Source: Catenaria anguillulae PL171 (Eukaryota; Blastocladiomycota; Blastocladiomycetes; Blastocladiales; Catenariaceae). From it: 64,000 bases of DNA. This document shows, in pieces, positions 22,313 through 31,142 of this stretch (position 1 is its first letter; each line of letters opens with the position of its first letter). Location of the stretch: positions 186,001 through 250,000 of the forward strand of contig MCFL01000025.1 in assembly GCA_002102555.1 (NCBI GenBank), in the 5' to 3' direction. Made by a program: the position numbers and the translations under genes. Under the pieces are notes generated by a model that was given only the letters and a program-made list of their open reading frames with translations, was not told the origin of the DNA and searched no databases.

Positions 22313-23497
22313 ATGACTCTCTTCGACTCTTTGCCTACCGAACTCGTCCTCAAAATCGCGAGCCATTGCCCGTCGATTCCAACGCTACTGGCACTTGCAC
22401 GCACCTGCCGTGCCGCACATGCGCTGCTCCTGTCCGAACCCGAGTATGCCGCATATGCCGAGGGCACGCTCAAGCTCAGCAGCCGACATCTCCGCTCTGT
22501 TGCCGTGTCGGAATGCAATGTTAAGCATGCCAAGCTGCAGCGCGTTCGGTCGTTGCAGGTCACCGAGCCGTCCATCTTGGATCATGCGCTTGATGAGGAT
22601 GAGGATGACGAGGACGAGGACGATGACGAGGACGAGAGCGTCAGTGATACTGACGCGGGTTCGGACCACGACACTGATACCGACGAGAAACAAGCACGGT
22701 CACCACCAAGTGACCGCCGCGACAGTGCCTGTGTCCTGTCCACAAGCGATCACCCGGTTCCCACGCGCGCAACTCCACTTGCAACCTGGGCCACACCCAT
22801 CCTGCGCCTCACCTTTGCATCCATGCCACAGCTCACGTCGCTCGACTTGTCGCGCACGTCTCTCACGTCGGCCGCACTTCACCTGATCCTGCCGCTCGTG
22901 CCCCGCGTCACGCATTTGTCGATCGCGCAATGCCCAGGGATCACGGCCTCGGCTGCAAATGCGCTTGCTAGGCACCCATCGCCGTTTGTTGCGCTGGACG
23001 TGTCGTGGACACGCATCCATGGTGCGCTCGCCAGTGTGCTCGAGGCAGGCGTGTTGGACAAGGTCAAGAAATTGAAGCTCGTTGGCTTGATCGGCATTCC
23101 CGGCGACCTGCTCGTCCGCAAAGTTTGCGGATCGATCTGCGACCTGGACCTCGGGTACTCGGCCGGCATCAGCGGCAGCGACCTTGTCGAGCTTGCCAAA
23201 CGCGTCAAGGCAGAGCGCGCAAACGGCGCCAAGGTGTGTGTCAATGTGGACCGGTGCATGGGTGGCGGCAGCGCGCTCGATTGCAGGGTGATCCAGCAGA
23301 TCCATGCGACCAGCGACGGCATGGTTGAGGTAAGTGGATGGCAGCCACCCATGAGTTCGCTGGCGGGGGCGTGGAAGGGGAGCACACGGATGGTGGCCCG
23401 GTCCGAGGCTGTGTTTTCTGCGCCGAGGGTCGCTGTAACCGTTTACATGGCGAGGAGAGGAGCCGGAGCAGCAGGGATGGCGTCGCCTGCTGTGTAA
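22313..23497 (+). CDS. F-box-like protein with leucine-rich repeats
   Basis: The N-terminus (LFDSLPTELVLKIASHC, ALARTCRAAHALL) matches the F-box fold, which docks on Skp1 in SCF ubiquitin ligases. A very acidic linker (about residues 88-130, mostly Asp/Glu) follows. Three or four leucine-rich repeats come next: MPQLTSLDLSRTSLTSAALH, VPRVTHLSIAQCPGITASAA, FVALDVSWTRIHG, KKLKLVGLIGIPGDLL and CDLDLGYSAGISGSDLVELA. The reading frame is open for 394 residues. A perfect GTAAGT lies at about 23331, just after GMVE; sequence beyond it has less typical composition, so the annotated C-terminus could be intron read-through, though no acceptor is obvious. Substrate unknown. Confidence 0.68.
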   Translation: MTLFDSLPTELVLKIASHCPSIPTLLALARTCRAAHALLLSEPEYAAYAEGTLKLSSRHLRSVAVSECNVKHAKLQRVRSLQVTEPSILDHALDEDEDDEDEDDDEDESVSDTDAGSDHDTDTDEKQARSPPSDRRDSACVLSTSDHPVPTRATPLATWATPILRLTFASMPQLTSLDLSRTSLTSAALHLILPLVPRVTHLSIAQCPGITASAANALARHPSPFVALDVSWTRIHGALASVLEAGVLDKVKKLKLVGLIGIPGDLLVRKVCGSICDLDLGYSAGISGSDLVELAKRVKAERANGAKVCVNVDRCMGGGSALDCRVIQQIHATSDGMVEVSGWQPPMSSLAGAWKGSTRMVARSEAVFSAPRVAVTVYMARRGAGAAGMASPAV

Positions 23498-23708
23498 CGT
23501 GGATCATTCATGCCATTCATAATACCCCTCACACTGTCACTCGTTGTGTTTTGTTTTCATTCGCAATCCATTTGTGTTGCCTTCACCTTTGTCTTTGGCT
23601 GTTTCACTCATCCTGTGCACTGTGCCGTGTCCCTCACATTGATTCAATGCAATTCATTCATGCCACACACAACACAAAGCATTGACGACTGAGCGTGCAT
23701 GCCCCGGG

Positions 23709-23730
23709 AAAAAAAAAAAAAAAAAAAAAA
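23709..23730 (+). repeat. Homopolymer A22
   Basis: An uninterrupted run of 22 A lies 211 nt after the F-box-like gene's stop and 32 nt beyond the IST1 stop on the other strand. Confidence 0.9.
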
Positions 23731-23762
23731 GAAACAAAGCAACCCTGAACCACATGCGCGAC

Positions 23763-25380
23763 CTACTTCTTGCGCTTGAGCGCCTCAAACCTCCTAGCCA
23801 ACTCATCGAAATCCGGGTCATCGTCACCGCCCTCCTGCGGCGCGCCCGCACCCGATCCGTTGTCACCGCCCTGCTCCTTATCAGCGGCCGCAGGCGCCGA
23901 TGCGGCGGGCGGACCGTTAGGAATGCTTGGAAACTCGGGCACTTGGCCGTCAGCCGCCGCGGCCGCGGCCGCGGTCGCTTTGGATTTCTATTCATATGAG
24001 CAATCAGTTCAAGTGAGCAAACCAATACTAGGTCTTGGCAGTGAAAAGGTGAGGTGCACGTACATCACCACCCACTTGCGCATTTCCTCCAATATTGACC
24101 AACGTGCCCATACTCGACGCACCCATGACACTGGCCGTCTCTGGCGCCGTGGATGCATTGTTGCCCGCTGACAACAAGCCCGTGGTGTCTGCACAAGTGG
24201 GAGGCTGTCGCTGCAGGTGCTGGCTGGGCGGCGGCATCAAAGGCGACGGCATGGGCATTGGAATGGGTGTCCCGTCCATGTAATGCGTTGGCTGTTGCTG
24301 ATACATTGGCGGCGATTGCTGTGCAGCGGCATAGTACACGCTGGACGCGACACTGGCGCCCGTGGGCATCATGTACTGCGGCGCGAGCGGCTGCTGCTGC
24401 GGCTGTTGCTGAAGAGGCGGTGGCGGCGAAATGGGTTGCTGGGTGAGATGTGGCGGTTGCCAGACTTGAGGAGGTGGGTTGATGGGGACTTGGTGCGTAA
24501 TGTATTGTGCGGATGAGGTGCGTGGCGGAAGCGGGGAAGGTGTTGGGGCGACGGCCGGATTCAGGGGCGTGTCGCGAGATGGGGTAAAGCCGATGGTCGA
24601 GGCGTCATAGGCGGTGTAGGAGCCCGTCGGATCGGTGCGGACGTCCTTGGCTTTTGCACCAGCGAGCTACAAGGAATGCGAGCCGAAAACCAATGCTGGC
24701 CAGTCAGATGCCAATGGCATAACCACGAGTGTCGGTGTGTGGTGGACGGAGAAAGTGCAACGTACAAACGAGGCTGTGGTGTCGCCACCCGACCCAGAGC
24801 CTCCAGCGCCAGGACTCACCGGAGCCTCATCGTCCTCCTCGGGCTCCCACTTGACATTGTACGCCTTGGCAATCTCCTTGAGATACAAATTGACCAAACT
24901 GCGCTCGGGTGTTTGAACCTTGAGTTTCTGTATGACCCTGCGATTGACGGCATCTGCACGATTCTCAACGGCCGACTGTGCAAAATCGCGGCCGTACTTG
25001 AGCGTCAAGAGATCCTTGACCTGATGCAGCTCCTTGACTTCGGACCTGGGAGCCGCGTACATGAGCGTGTGGACGGCCTCGACGAGCTGTGCATCGCACT
25101 GCGACATGGATTCGATAAGGCCAAAACGCGCAAGCAGCAGCTCGCAGTAGAGCTCGAGGACCTCGAGTGCTTCCATGATGAGGTCCTCGCGAATAATATG
25201 CTCAACGCGGACACGTGCAGACTCGACCTTGCCGTGCTCGAGCAGCAGCGACAGCTCCTTGCGCTGCGAGGCGTTGAGCGAGGCCTTCTTTTGCTGCAGA
25301 AGCTTGAGGCGATTGACGGCGAGGCGCAGCGAGACCTTGAGGCGGTTGGCCGAGAAGACGCCGGGGATGTTGGGTGCCAT
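23763..25380 (-). CDS. IST1: IST1-like ESCRT-III regulator
   Basis: IST1 regulates the Vps4 ATPase during endosomal membrane scission. Exons 24766-25380, 24064-24666 and 23763-23987 give 480 residues; donors are both GTACGT. Residues 1 to about 180 are the IST1 helical domain (FSANRLKVSLRLAVNRLKLL, HIIREDLIMEALEVLELYCE, then TPERSLVNLYLKEIAKAYNV). The middle is a long Pro/Gln-rich linker (QQQPQQQ, PMPMPSPLMPPP). The last residues, DFDELARRFEALKRKK, are a clear MIT-interacting motif of the MIM1 type, the contact for Vps4 and other MIT proteins, formed in the short third exon. The domain order matches human and yeast IST1. It is divergently transcribed from the RING gene across about 300 nt. 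Confidence 0.92.
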
Positions 25381-25540
25381 GATGGAGCGTATTGGGGATC
25401 CTCTTTGACATGGACAATCGATCCGATCGATTGATTGGCATTGATGCGGGGCGAGAGGAGAGAAAGAAGAGAAGTGGAGAATGCAGATGCAAAAACAGTG
25501 ACTTGGCTGCGTGAAGCCGCAAGTCTTGGCGCGCAGTGAA

Positions 25541-25570
25541 ACCCTAACCCTAGCCCTTAACCTAACCCTA
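25541..25570. repeat. Telomere-like (CCCTAA)n tract in a divergent promoter
   Basis: Several CCCTAA units, two perfect and others with one-base changes, lie between IST1 (-) and the RING gene (+), about 115 nt before the RING start codon. Confidence 0.8.
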
Positions 25571-25685
25571 AATCGTCTCGTCTCGTCTCTTCCCCTCGCC
25601 CTGTCACGTTACTCACCCCGGCCACAATCACTCAGACATAGTCAGATTCACTGTACCAGTTTCGTATGCACCCGATCCCGCCGCA

Positions 25686-27134
25686 ATGGATTCCGCAACT
25701 GCAATGGACACTCCGCCCTCGGCCCAAGCTCATGCCGAGCCGCTGGCACCCGCTGTGTCGGTGACCGCCACGGTGCCTTCACTCGCTCCTCAAGCGCCAA
25801 CATCGGATGATTCTTCACCTCTCTTGGCCGTGACTGTTGCGGCTGCAAGCGCTGGCGGCCTGTCTGCCGCCGCCATTTCCTGCTCTCACTATGTCCTCTC
25901 CACGCTCATCCTTCACTCACCATCAACCATCGATCCGGCCGTCATCTTTCGCCACGTTGCCGGCATCACGGCCAGCTCTCCAGCAGCCCACGCGCTCGTT
26001 CGCCGGCGGTATGCCGCACTTCATCTGTTTCTTGCATGGTCCGTCATGCAAATCGGCCGCCTCTTGCGCCGGCGGCGCATTGCCAAGCTGCCGCTGGGCA
26101 CGCCATTGCAGCCGCCGCCGTGGTCGCTGTTGGTGAGGACAACAGCAATTTCCTGGTCGAGCTTGGAATTGGCCCAAATTGTGTCCATGTTTGCATTCTA
26201 TGTTCTTGGCCCACCCACGCTCGCGTCGACAATCCCCAGAAACCCGCGCAAGGCAGTTGACATTCGGTCCGTGATCCCATCGGCTGCCCAATGCCATCCG
26301 AATTCGGTCTCGGACGATGAATGCTGCATTTGCTTGGGTAGCCTCGTTGAGCCCGATATTCCCACGGACATTTCTCACGCACATCGCTCAACTCGTTCTC
26401 AATTCTCATCATCGACATTCACATCCGAGTCAGACAACAGCGAGACCGACTCACCTACCCTTGGCTCGCTTCGCCCTTGGATCTATCATCTCTTGCATAC
26501 GCACATCACACCCGACATGGCCATGGATCTGGATTTGGATCTCGACATGGACTTGCTCGGCGAAATGATCTTTCCATCGTCATCGTCTTCCTCGACTTTC
26601 CTCCCACAAACCTCTCCGCTCCAACCTCAAGACCGAGTCATGTACACTGTTTGCCCAACGGGAAAGCACCCATCCCATGCAGCCTGCCTTCAAATGTACC
26701 TACAATCGCAAACCACACATCCCCACTACGACGCAAACCTCGGCCTCCGTTGCCCAACATGCCGAACGCCCATTCCCACATGCCGGGTCCCCTCATCTCC
26801 CTTCTCCTCGGATGCATCTGAACCAACATACTCTGGATCCGAAAGCACGCTCCAAGCCGCGCTCCGGTCATTCCGCGCTCGCGTCGGTACCTGGCTGACA
26901 TTGACCCGACGGCGCGTGGTCGTGTTTCTTCGCCACGCACTCCGAGCTTGCCTGATTCCGTCACGCTGGGCACACCTGGCCCGCGCATATGCCCTCAATT
27001 GGCCAAGGCGTGGCGTGTTTCGTGGATTGGTCGCGAGCGTGTGCTCGCTGTTTGTGTTGGTGCATTTCAGGATTCATTCGCGGCGGCGGAAGGTTGGCAG
27101 TTTTGCATCTGGGTCAGGGGCAGAAGTGGCGTGA
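25686..27134 (+). CDS. Membrane protein with a split RING-type zinc finger
   Basis: This single-exon ORF of 482 residues has several hydrophobic segments (about 48-75, 110-130, 150-180 and near the C-terminus, LVASVCSLFVLVHF). Cysteines resembling a RING domain are present in order: ECCICLGSL (Cys 213/214 and 216), then after about 106 residues CPTGKHPSHAAC (Cys323, His328, His331, Cys334), and LRCPTCRTPI (Cys356, Cys359). Spacing after the gap fits a RING-H2 second half. The gap is Ser/Thr-rich with an alternating Asp/Leu run (DLDLDLDMDL). A membrane E3 ubiquitin ligase is the likely role, but the long loop 1 is far beyond usual spacing, so function is inference. No splice pair removes the insertion. 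Confidence 0.65.
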   Translation: MDSATAMDTPPSAQAHAEPLAPAVSVTATVPSLAPQAPTSDDSSPLLAVTVAAASAGGLSAAAISCSHYVLSTLILHSPSTIDPAVIFRHVAGITASSPAAHALVRRRYAALHLFLAWSVMQIGRLLRRRRIAKLPLGTPLQPPPWSLLVRTTAISWSSLELAQIVSMFAFYVLGPPTLASTIPRNPRKAVDIRSVIPSAAQCHPNSVSDDECCICLGSLVEPDIPTDISHAHRSTRSQFSSSTFTSESDNSETDSPTLGSLRPWIYHLLHTHITPDMAMDLDLDLDMDLLGEMIFPSSSSSSTFLPQTSPLQPQDRVMYTVCPTGKHPSHAACLQMYLQSQTTHPHYDANLGLRCPTCRTPIPTCRVPSSPFSSDASEPTYSGSESTLQAALRSFRARVGTWLTLTRRRVVVFLRHALRACLIPSRWAHLARAYALNWPRRGVFRGLVASVCSLFVLVHFRIHSRRRKVGSFASGSGAEVA

Positions 27135-27695
27135 GTGTGATCTTTGTTTGGCGGGGAATGAGTCGCCATGGTCCAAAGAATGTACATAGTTTCCTGTGCT
27201 TTGCTGCGTACAATTGCCGACTGTTTGAATCATGGGTTGCTACGGACCTGCAACTTCAATTGGCTCGCCCAGCAACACAAACAACACAAGCGGTTGAGAT
27301 GTGGGAGATTTGATTGATCCCACATGATGTGCGGCCAGAAAAACGTGGTGAGTGCAATTCTCACTCCACAGTTTGTTCTTACTGTACATGGCCACTCGTC
27401 GCTCTTTGAGGTTGGTGATTCTGTATTGTCGACGGCTGCTTTTGGCGACGATTTCCTTGAGGAGAACTTGCCGCGCTATGAACCTTGAGTCACTTGAGCA
27501 GAGGGTGAGTGAGGGCCCAGCTGCAGGGTCACGCCAGCCATCGCCACTTGACATCTGTCTCCGCTCTCTGGCTTCCACTGGCCTCAAAAGCAAGTGGTGT
27601 CCCGCTCACATCTCGCTCCCTGACTCGCTTGCTTCACTGATTCTATTCCTTATCAATGCATTCAATTTACCAGTCTGTAAAACATCATCGTCACC
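27135..27695. other. Intergenic, no supported gene
   Basis: This 0.56-kb stretch lies between two + strand genes and contains only short frames in all phases. Confidence 0.5.
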
Positions 27696-28871
27696 ATGAC
27701 TGCCCCACCCAAGCCCTCCTGGTTCTCACGTTCCTCAAAGGCCGAAGAAGCTGCGGCCTCCGCACGCGCCTCACACTCGTCCGACTCGGACGACGACCTG
27801 ATGCTTGCGCCGCCCCCGCCTGCGTACACGGCCAGCACAAGCAGCAGCACCGCATCGCTCACAAACGCAGCATCATCGTCGACGACGGCATGCCCGTACC
27901 CAACGCGGCCAGTGGCCATGATTGCCATGCATTCCCATGACACCTTTCGCATCTTTGGTCTGGGAGATGAACCCCTGCGCGAGTTGACGGCGGCCATCTT
28001 GGCAGCGTGGCCAAAGGGGATTCAGCGCACAAAGTGGTCGGGCGGAATCGATGGGCGGAGCCCAAGGCATTACAAGATTCAACTTCACGGGTAAGTCACA
28101 TGCCAGCCTCACTTACACACTCAAACACAAATGCGCATCGGATTGGAAAGCCCACACCTCTGCATTTTTTTTAACAAAACATGTATTGTTTTCAGATTTC
28201 CGTTTCTCGGCCAAGCAGACGAAGCCGTTCCCTCGCGACGCCTGCTCGCATCGCTTCTGCGTACCATGCTCGCCCTCGGGTGGCGCCTCATGGTCACGGC
28301 AGACATTTCGCGCGTCAACTGGGACAAGGACGTGCTCATCTTCTTGCCCATGGCCGCGCCGTTTCGCACGGCCAACGTGTTCAGCATGTCTTTCAACCGG
28401 CACGATCGCTTGCGTGTGATTGATGCGCCCGACGAGGCGCTCGGTGTGATTGACGAGGCGGTCCGGCGCGGGTGGGCACAGGGCGTGCAGGAGCGCGGCG
28501 TGTATTGTGGAGCGGTCGAGTACAAGTTGAGGGGAAATGTACGCAACCCGGCTTGCTTCTTTTCTTTTCCTCGTACACTTGGCTGATACTTCATATCCCG
28601 CTTTTAGCCTTGGTTCACACAATTCACGTTCGAATTCATGTCCATGCGCCTGCTCATGGCGGGTATCGTTGCCGACTTGCACGCCATCGGCTACTCCGTC
28701 TATGCGTCCGTCGACGTGAGCTCAATAAGTGACGGAAAGGGCATTGATTCTTGGGTCATTGTCAAAGACGTGGACAAGTTGCCGCCGATTGAGCCCATGG
28801 GACCTCCGTCACCCGTAGCATCGCCAAACGCTGCCATGTTTGGCGGCGGGGCTGGAGGAAATGCTGGATGA
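27696..28871 (+). CDS. Conserved-looking protein with two internal repeats, unknown function
   Basis: Exons 27696-28090, 28196-28538 and 28608-28871 (donors GTAAGT and GTACGC) give 333 residues. A Ser/Ala-rich N-terminus with acidic and proline stretches (DSDDDLMLAPPPPAY) precedes a domain that seems duplicated. The first copy reads KGIQRTKW, YKIQLHGFPFLG, RRLLASLLRTMLALGWRL, TADISRVNWDKDVLIF. The second copy reads QGVQERGVY, VEYKLRGNPWFT, MRLLMAGIVADLHAIGYSV, ASVDVSSISDGKGIDSWVI. Both introns fall at the same place within each copy, just before the aromatic-Pro pair, which supports an ancient duplication. I know similar uncharacterised proteins in other fungi only by general appearance and give no function. 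No signal peptide or membrane segment is seen. Confidence 0.75.
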
Positions 28872-29315
28872 GAGGAACGTGGGGATGCTTGATTATTTGT
28901 TTTTCAAGGAGATGGATCTTACTTGCGAGGGCGTGGACACATGCGCCCTGGTTGAATTGGTGCTTTTGCTCATGTACATACATACACATTTGTCTTGCCG
29001 TCTTCACATTACGAGGTGGATCAACCCACGCCGATGGTTCATGGGCCACTCTTTCACATTTTGTCCGGCTGTGAAGATGTACGCTTCATCAATAAGCTGC
29101 ATTCGAGCGATACCGCCAAGACAAGCTAGTTCCACATCCACAAATTAGTCGTCGGTAGTGAGCAAACCAGTAGAACATACGACGGTATAAATAATGAATG
29201 TGGATACTATGTATATCCTTCCCCGTATTACAGAAATGCAAAACCCATCACCTATGGGCAAATACAGACACAAAACCAAAACTCTTGTCGTAGCCCACAA
29301 TCTCCCATTTCAGAA
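28872..29315. other. Convergent 3' region
   Basis: This 444-nt stretch lies between the 3' ends of the duplicated-domain gene and the SUZ gene. I see no gene in it. Confidence 0.5.
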
Positions 29316-29399
29316 CTAACTGCTCGGCTTCCACAGCCTTCCCCGCCCACGATTACTTGCCCCCGACCGTGACCGCCTGACGTCCGCCCCACCTGTTCC

Positions 29400-29434
<35 letters not shown>

Positions 29435-30790
29435 AATACTGTGGATACTGCTGCTGCCCGGCCGTCCCCGGTGCGCCACGTCCCATTCCACCGTTGTACC
29501 CGCCACGTGCCGGTGGCGTGTACACGGCCTGCGGATGAGGCCCAGGCGGTCCCATGTACTGGGGCAGCTGCTGTGCACCCGCCCCCAGCTGCATTCCGGC
29601 CATTTGCCTCTCAAGCAACCCGGCCGCGGTCCCAGCGGTCGCATCACTTGCCACAAATGCCGCCGCCGCATTGGGTGCGCCCGAATTGCTCGTTGCACTG
29701 CCCGAGCGCGCGGGACTCGTTCTGGCACCGGCGGCGAATGCGGGCGACCCCGTCCGCGACGCATTGGCGCTTCCGGCCGGGCTCGCGCCGGCAATCGGAA
29801 ACAGGACAAATGGCGGGGGCGTGTTTGAAGCGGGCGGATAGATGGGAAACGGCGGCGGGTTGCGCGGTTTGGGCAAGTGCATGGATCGGAGCTGGTCCAT
29901 GGGCGGCGGCGGCGGGATCGGGTAGGCGGGGATGCCCGCCAGGTGAACGTACCCGATGGATGCTTGCGCCGCCGCGTACGGATTTGGCGCAGAGTGAGCA
30001 TGACCTGGGGCAGGTGTGTAAGGAATGGCAGCGTAGCCCGGCGCCATCGGGTTGGACGTGGGCACGTAAGCGACAGGCATGCGGCGGTACTCGGACATGT
30101 CTTCTTGCTCCATGTCCGAGGTGGCGTTGTTGATGGGCGATCGCTGTTTGCCGCGGGTCGAGTGGATCGAAATGCTCCCGCCTGCAGGGTCAGTGGTGGA
30201 TGCAGCAGATGTAAAGGACTCGCTGCCACTTGCTTGTGTTGTTCCGGGACCAGCGGATCCCTGGTAGCCATTGATGTTTCCGGGCGGAGTCGCCGCCCCG
30301 CTGCCGCTTGGTGAATTGGTCGTGGACCGTTGCGGGGGCGTCGGGGTCGTGACATTAGCGGTCAAGAGCGCATCTGCATCGTTGCCGAGAATCCGTTCGC
30401 GTGCACGCTGGTACTCGAGCTCCTTTTCCTTTGCGCGCGACTCGAGGTCTTCGGTGGTTGGTGTCACTGTGGTAGTACCCTCGGCCTTGCGATCGGTTGT
30501 GTTGCGGCGCTTGAGGATTTTGATCTTTGTGGGCGGCGGGGCAGGCGCAACGTTGTGCTGGTCGGCGGCCATGAGGGTGAGCGGGTCGTCGTCCTGTTGG
30601 TTGCCGGCTTTCCAGATGTAGCCTTGGCCGTCATCCTGTTGCAATCGAGTGAGTGGTGTGCGCTTCCAGAGTGCCGAGGGGCAGGGCGTGCCAGGAAGCA
30701 TACCTTGGACTGAGAAGAGGTGGCAGACGGCGGGGGCAGAGAGTCTGCCAAGTCGGCAAATGGATCCTCGGCTTGCATTGGGGCAGACAT
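29316..30790 (-). CDS. SUZ-domain protein, putative RNA-binding
   Basis: Exons 30704-30790 and 29316-30635 are joined over a 68-nt intron (donor GTATGC) to give 468 residues. The first exon encodes an acidic segment (QAEDPFADLADSL). A SUZ domain follows at about residues 62-105: KIKILKRRNTTDRKAEG, then LESRAKEKELEYQRARERILG; such domains bind RNA in proteins that often also carry R3H. No R3H domain is present here. The rest is low-complexity Pro/Ala/Ser with many Tyr, a poly-Gln tract and a final basic Arg/Gly segment (SRSGASNRGRGRLWKPSS), typical of proteins in mRNP granules. A cytoplasmic role in mRNA fate is inferred from composition. Confidence 0.75.
29403..29435. repeat. CAG/CTG trinucleotide tract
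   Basis: The tract encodes the poly-Gln run of the SUZ-domain protein on the minus strand; it is mostly CTG on the plus strand with one TTG interruption. Confidence 0.85.
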
Positions 30791-31142
30791 GATGATGCCC
30801 TCGGAGAGTGTGTCGGATCAATCGGTCCAGGAGGGTAGGGTGGCAGAAGCCGGCAAAGCAAGGGATTGACGGCAGACGGGGAGAGATTACGGCGTGTGGC
30901 GAGTCGAGGACGGAATGCCTCGAGTGCTCATTATGTGCATGGTATCGATATCGTCTGACATTCTTCTGAGAACGTTTCGCTCAAGTACACATAATGTTTA
31001 TTGACCGCAAAGATGAACGCAGTTTTCCCGTTTCCGCTTCTCATGGCACTCTGATCCGCAGCCGTCCACACTCTGCTCTTCTCCACAGAACCGATTGCTG
31101 TGTACAGATAAATACAACAACACATATCATCCACACACGCCG
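30791..31142. other. Intergenic between SUZ and WD40-like genes
   Basis: The stretch holds the SUZ gene promoter and the 3' flank of the next minus-strand gene; no gene is seen. Confidence 0.5.
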
